From Caulobacteraceae bacterium (GTDB lineage: Bacteria; Pseudomonadota; Alphaproteobacteria; Caulobacterales; Caulobacteraceae): a stretch of 64,000 bases of DNA. The stretch covers positions 124,001 to 188,000 of the forward strand of contig CANESI010000001.1 in the NCBI GenBank assembly GCA_947441065.1. Reading direction: 5' to 3'. The notes beneath the pieces are model-generated. The model saw nothing but the letters and a program-made list of their open reading frames with translations. It did no database searches and had not been told where the DNA came from. Below, in pieces: positions 60,501 through 64,000 of this stretch (positions within the stretch are counted from its first letter, which is position 1; each line of letters begins with the position of its first letter). The position numbers and the translations under genes were made by a program.

Positions 60501-60802
60501 CGGCCAAGGGGGTCTGTTTCATGACGCTGGAGGATGAGACCGGCACGGTCAATGTCGTGATCTGGCCCAAGCTGTTCAAGGCCAACCGGCCTGTGGCGAT
60601 GGGCGCGCGGCTGCTGCTGATCCGAGGTCGTATCCAGCGTGCCGAAGGGGTGGTGCATCTGGTTGCCGACAGCCTCGAAGACCGCAGCGCCGATCTGGCC
60701 AGCCTCTCGCAATCCTCCGCCACTCGACCCAGCCCCCAAGCCAGCGGTCATCGCCATCCGCGCGATGTACGCATCCTGCCAAGGTCGCGTGATTTTCATT
60801 AG
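57506..60802 (+). CDS. dnaE2: Error-prone DNA polymerase DnaE2 (ImuC)
   Basis: 1098 residues. The PHP domain begins [22 protein letters not shown]. The polymerase core has [44 protein letters not shown] with the catalytic aspartates, and [18 protein letters not shown]. The finger/thumb motif [28 protein letters not shown] follows. The C-terminal OB fold is [22 protein letters not shown]. It copies past lesions as part of the imuA-imuB-dnaE2 system. The first histidine of the PHP active site is replaced (NFSF), as usual for DnaE2. Confidence 0.95.
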   Translation: [1098 protein letters not shown]

Positions 60803-60874
60803 GCCTTATGGCGTTGAGGCAGCGCGCGGCGCTCTTCACTTGCATCCCCCCCTCTTCCTCTCTACCTCTTGGGC

Positions 60875-61357
60875 ATGAGCCATGACTGTGCACACGATCA
60901 TGAGGACGGCCCCGGCCTATCGGGCGAGACGCTGCAGGCCGAACTGGCGGCGGCGGAGCTGCGCTGTGCGGGCCAAGACCAACGTTTGACCCAGCCGCGT
61001 CGGCGGGCCTTGGAACTGTTGCTGGTCAGTGGTCAGCCGATGAAGGCCTATGACCTGATTGCCAGCTTTGGCGTCGAGGGCCAACCGGCCAAGCCGCCGA
61101 CCGTCTACCGCGCCTTGGATTTTCTCGAAAAGCAGGGCTTCGTCCATCGGATTGAGAGCCTCAATGCCTATGTGGCCTGTCACCATGGCGACCGCGCCCA
61201 TGCAGCGGCCTTTCTGATTTGCGACTGCTGCGGGGCCAGCGCCGAGATCGAACCGGTCGCCGGTCAAGAGATCAACGCCATCGGCGAGCGGACCGGCTTT
61301 TTGGTTCAGGCCCTGACCATCGAGGCCCATGGCCTATGCAAGGCTTGCCGCGCTTAG
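60875..61357 (+). CDS. zur: Fur-family regulator, Zur type
   Basis: 160 residues from ATG 60875. A His/Asp-rich start (MSHDCAHDHEDG) is followed by the winged helix (LTQPRRRALELLLVSGQPMKAYDLI ... KPPTVYRALDFLEKQGFVHRIESLNAYVAC). The structural zinc site is CDCCGA ... CKAC. The absence of the Fur-type HHDH motif and the presence of HHGDRAHAAAF fit Zur, which represses zinc uptake genes when zinc is plentiful. It is 72 bases after dnaE2; no zinc transporter is adjacent. Confidence 0.9.
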   Translation: MSHDCAHDHEDGPGLSGETLQAELAAAELRCAGQDQRLTQPRRRALELLLVSGQPMKAYDLIASFGVEGQPAKPPTVYRALDFLEKQGFVHRIESLNAYVACHHGDRAHAAAFLICDCCGASAEIEPVAGQEINAIGERTGFLVQALTIEAHGLCKACRA

Positions 61358-61438
61358 GGCCTCGCCTCTAACCGCGTGACGAACCGCTGCGACACAGGCT
61401 AGACAGGTCCTTAGAGACAAGCTTTAGGGAACCGGCGC

Positions 61439-62383
61439 GTGGGCGATATTATCTCAATCGGCACAGAAATCTGGCGCGGCGGGGTCAATACCTGGGACTG
61501 CGACGAGATGGGGCACATGAATGTGCGCTTCTATGTCACCCGCGCCACAGAGGGCCTTGCGGGGCTGGCTGCAGAGCTGGGCATGCCCTTTGCCTTTGCG
61601 CTCCACGCCAATGCCACCTTGCTGATCCGTGAACAGCATATCCGCTTCCTGCGCGAGGCCCATGCGGGCGCGTCCTTGCACATGACCGGCGGGGTGATCA
61701 GCATCAGCGAGACTGAGGCTTGGCTGCTGCAGGTCATCTATCACTCCGACAGTGGCGAACCGGCCGCGACCTTCCAGACCCGGGTTGCCCATGTCACCGC
61801 CCGCGACGGCTTGGCCTTTGCTTGGCCAGACGCGATCCTGAAACGGGCCGAGCGCCTGATGGTCGAGGTGCCGCCCTATGCCGCCGTGCGCTCCTTGACC
61901 CTGTCGCCCGTGGAGAGCCAAGCCAGCCTTGCCAAGGCCGACGCTCTGGGCATGCAAAACATCGCGCTGGGGGCCATCATGCCTCAGGAATGCGACGTCT
62001 TTGGCCGTATGAGGCCTGAACAGTTTATCGGCCGGGTCTCTGACGGCATTGGCCGACTGGTCCAGCCCCTGCGCAAGATCGTGTCAGACAATGCCGGGAT
62101 CTCTTTGGGTCCCATCGGCGGCGCAGTGCTGGAATATCGCCTGATCTATCTGGACTGGCCGATGGCAGGGGACCGGGTGACGGTTCGTTCGGGTCTGCAA
62201 GGCGCCGATAGCCGCACCATGCGCGTCTTGCATTGGATCTTGGACCCTGAGACCGGCAAGGCTTGGGGCACGTCCGAGGCGGTGGTCATCACCTTCGATC
62301 TGGACGCCCGCAAGGTCGTGCCGATCAGCGACACTGCCCGCGCGCTCCTGTTGGATCAGGCCACACCGGGCCTGACCCTTTAG
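61439..62383 (+). CDS. Double hot-dog thioesterase-like protein (4HBT/acyl-ACP thioesterase superfamily)
   Basis: 314 residues from GTG with AGGGA upstream. Domain 1 starts WDCDEMGHMNVRFYVTRATE, with the D-x-x-GH-x-N-x-x-Y pattern of 4-hydroxybenzoyl-CoA thioesterase-like enzymes, and continues LIREQHIRFLREAHAGASLH. Domain 2 repeats the fold with ECDVFGRMRPEQFIGRVSDG and LEYRLIYLDWPMAGDRVTVRSG. Such proteins hydrolyse acyl-CoA or acyl-ACP thioesters. The chain length preference is unknown. It is convergent with the alpha/beta hydrolase gene. Confidence 0.85.
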   Translation: MGDIISIGTEIWRGGVNTWDCDEMGHMNVRFYVTRATEGLAGLAAELGMPFAFALHANATLLIREQHIRFLREAHAGASLHMTGGVISISETEAWLLQVIYHSDSGEPAATFQTRVAHVTARDGLAFAWPDAILKRAERLMVEVPPYAAVRSLTLSPVESQASLAKADALGMQNIALGAIMPQECDVFGRMRPEQFIGRVSDGIGRLVQPLRKIVSDNAGISLGPIGGAVLEYRLIYLDWPMAGDRVTVRSGLQGADSRTMRVLHWILDPETGKAWGTSEAVVITFDLDARKVVPISDTARALLLDQATPGLTL

Positions 62384-62387
62384 AGCG

Positions 62388-63326
62388 TTAGGCCGCAGCC
62401 TCAGCCAAGGCTTGGCGCACCAGATCGGGTCGCTCCAGCGGCAGGAAGTGGGTGGTGCCCGGTACGGTGCTGATGTTCAAGACACCGCGCCTGTTGGTTT
62501 TGACAAAGTCCTCATGCGGGCCAACGCGGCAGGTGGAGCCATGTTCGGCCTGAAAGATCCTCACCGGGCGCTGAACCTTGGCCAAGATCGGCCAAGGCCG
62601 GTTGGCCATGGCCGAAAAGTTCGAGGCTTCCCAAGCGGGTGCGCAGGCCAGTTCCACCTTGCCATCGGACCGGTCAACAAAGCCGCCCTCAACATAGTCG
62701 GCCAAGCTCTCGGCAGGCCAGGTCTTGAAGGCTCCGCGCCCGGTATAGGCGGCGAGCACAGCGGCGCGATCATCAAAGACGGACCGGCGCCGAAGCGCGC
62801 CCTGCGCCAAGGGTGACTTGGCCCAATGGTCTGGACCGACCCAAGGCAGGCTGCCAATGAACTGTGTGCGCTTGTCCATGATCACAGGGTCAAACATCAC
62901 CACGCTGCGCACCAAGGCGGGCCGGGCCTCTGCGGCATAGAGGGCGACGGTCGAGCCCATCGAATGGCCCGACAGCACGACAGGCTTAAAGCCCGGCTCT
63001 TTGGCCAAGGTATCGAGAACGGCAATATCGTCATAGCGATGATCATCCCAAGATCGCCGCCCCTCGACATTTGCGGTCAAGGTCGTTTGGCCATGGCCGC
63101 GCTGATCGACGGCTAAGATTCGCAGTTGCTTGGACAGGGGACCCAAGACGGAGCGATAGGTCAGGGCGTTAAAGCCATTGGCATGGAAAAAGACCACATC
63201 GATGGGCCGTGATGGATCGCCAAAATCGAGCGCCGACACCAGGCCCGGTCCCCGGCTTGGATCAAGGGTGATGGTCCGGCGGCGCGGCTCATCAAAGGGG
63301 GCGCTAGGGTTCGGCTCGGACGACAT
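62388..63326 (-). CDS. Alpha/beta-hydrolase fold protein
   Basis: 312 residues from ATG 63326; an upstream in-frame start at 63374 has no support. The oxyanion motif is FFHANGFNALTYRSVL, followed by ILAVDQRGHGQTTL. The nucleophile elbow is VVLSGHSMGSTVALYAAE, and the catalytic His is in TTHFLPLERPDLVRQAL. It is close to esterases and epoxide-hydrolase-like enzymes. No cap-domain feature points to a specific substrate. Confidence 0.9.
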   Translation of the reverse strand: MSSEPNPSAPFDEPRRRTITLDPSRGPGLVSALDFGDPSRPIDVVFFHANGFNALTYRSVLGPLSKQLRILAVDQRGHGQTTLTANVEGRRSWDDHRYDDIAVLDTLAKEPGFKPVVLSGHSMGSTVALYAAEARPALVRSVVMFDPVIMDKRTQFIGSLPWVGPDHWAKSPLAQGALRRRSVFDDRAAVLAAYTGRGAFKTWPAESLADYVEGGFVDRSDGKVELACAPAWEASNFSAMANRPWPILAKVQRPVRIFQAEHGSTCRVGPHEDFVKTNRRGVLNISTVPGTTHFLPLERPDLVRQALAEAAA

Positions 63327-63495
63327 GGGACACCTTAGACACTCAGACGGGGTGATGGGCAGACGGGGACGCAATCTGTACCCTAGGCCTAGACTAAGCA
63401 GGGCTGCCCATCAATTCCATCCCTGACGCGCATTTGTCTTGAGCCCTTTGGTCTGGTGCGTTTAGGTGAAGGTCACAAACCCAAGAGGCTGAGCC

Positions 63496-64000
63496 ATGAC
63501 CCCCACCGCCCTACCTGAATCGACCTGTTTTGACGTCACCATCGAGGGCGGCGTTGCCCACATCCAGATGTCACGGCCTCAAGCCTTCAACAGCATGAAC
63601 CCGGCCTTCTGGAACGAACTGCCGCAGATTGTGCGCCAGATCAATGATCAGGCCTTGGCCCGCTGTATCGTCATCTCGTCGACGGGCAAGCATTTTTCGG
63701 CCGGGATGGAGCTGTCGGTCTTTGATGGGGCGGGCAGCACGGGCGAAAAGACAGACCGTCACACGGCGATGGAATCGTTCCGTCACCATGTGCACCATCT
63801 GCAAGACACCTTCACCTGTCTGGATCAGGCCCGCATGCCGGTTCTGGTCGCCATTCAGGGCGGCTGTATCGGCGGCGCGGTCGACATGGTTTCAGCCTGT
63901 GACATTCGCTATGCCAGCATGGATGCTTGGTTCTGTATCCAAGAGATCAATATCGGCATGACCGCTGATGTCGGCACCTTCCCCCGGCTCTGCGGTTTGA
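63496..64000 (+). CDS. Crotonase family protein, dienoyl-CoA isomerase-like (partial at window end)
   Basis: 168 codons are visible before the window ends. The CoA-binding/oxyanion segment is CIVISSTGKHFSAGMEL. The second oxyanion glycine lies in VAIQGGCIGGAVDMVSACDIRYA. Then FCIQEINIGMTADVGTFPRL follows, with Glu and Asp at the places used by delta(3,5)-delta(2,4)-dienoyl-CoA isomerases (ECH1). The enzyme would shift double bonds during beta-oxidation of unsaturated fatty acids. The C-terminal trimerisation region lies beyond the window, so the assignment is limited to the family and a probable subgroup. Confidence 0.88.
   Translation, partial: MTPTALPESTCFDVTIEGGVAHIQMSRPQAFNSMNPAFWNELPQIVRQINDQALARCIVISSTGKHFSAGMELSVFDGAGSTGEKTDRHTAMESFRHHVHHLQDTFTCLDQARMPVLVAIQGGCIGGAVDMVSACDIRYASMDAWFCIQEINIGMTADVGTFPRLCGL

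Overview
The window reads as chromosomal DNA of a GC-rich alphaproteobacterium, most likely of the Caulobacterales (this placement is inference). The main reasons are a full gene transfer agent (GTA) structural cluster of the Rhodobacter/Caulobacter type, a GAAC-N7-GAAC LexA box in front of an imuA-imuB-dnaE2 cassette, a fused cysNC, and GC-rich intergenic inverted repeats. Genes are tightly packed and many starts overlap the preceding stop (ATGA/GTGA). No rRNA, transposase, integrase or CRISPR array was seen.

Layout. 1-6919: the end of an amidohydrolase, a proline-rich membrane-anchored protein, a dicarboxylate symporter (dctA type), a PhnA-domain protein, a methyltransferase, ubiA, an ABC-F ATPase that seems to start at CTG, and a YcgN-type cysteine-cluster protein. 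6920-7466: non-coding, with a GC-rich repeat block. 7467-20706: the GTA cluster from gp1 (putative small terminase) to gp15, in canonical order. It includes a 58-codon gp10.1 and an unusually short gp13 hub protein. 20785-24238: a DnaJ-type chaperone and a PepSY protein/response regulator/histidine kinase operon with an 11-bp-period direct repeat in front. 24338-25684: an unrecognised 448-residue protein in a visibly more AT-rich segment. 25738-33749: ccmI-ccmE-ccmF-ccmH cytochrome c maturation genes, an HtrA/DegP protease and a second two-component system. 33918-38220: rpmI-rplT-pheS-pheT. 38227-40300 (minus): an EF-hand secreted protein, ECF sigma factor, membrane anti-sigma candidate and periplasmic metal-sensor-like protein. 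40404-45070 (minus): glnE, coq7, a DsbB-like protein and a DedA/YqaA protein. 45241-46260: an FAH-family hydrolase. 46356-46439: tRNA-Leu(CAA). 46476-48692: a more AT-rich stretch beside the tRNA with a two-gene ABC transporter and a degenerate higBA module whose palindromic operator is intact. 48825-51278: a GNAT acetyltransferase and a chemoreceptor. 51289-55112 (minus): cysQ-cysD-cysNC. 55261-60802: the imuA-imuB-dnaE2 SOS mutagenesis cassette. 60875-64000: a Zur-like regulator, a double hot-dog thioesterase-like protein, an alpha/beta hydrolase and the first part of a crotonase.

How they work together. The GTA genes build a headful-packaging, phage-like particle (terminase, portal, protease, capsid, connectors, tail, hub, peptidase, tip). 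No lysis, integration or regulatory gene lies nearby. The ccm genes form a cytochrome c maturation block followed by an envelope protease and a sensor pair. The EF-hand/sigma/anti-sigma/metal-sensor group looks like a self-contained envelope signalling unit. The points I find most interesting are the shortened gp13 with its four cysteines kept, the orphan HigA with a perfect operator and a 21-codon toxin remnant, the EF-hand/sigma unit with a strong hairpin between its first two genes, the composition change inside the histidine kinase leading into the unknown gene, and the apparent CTG start of the ABC-F gene.
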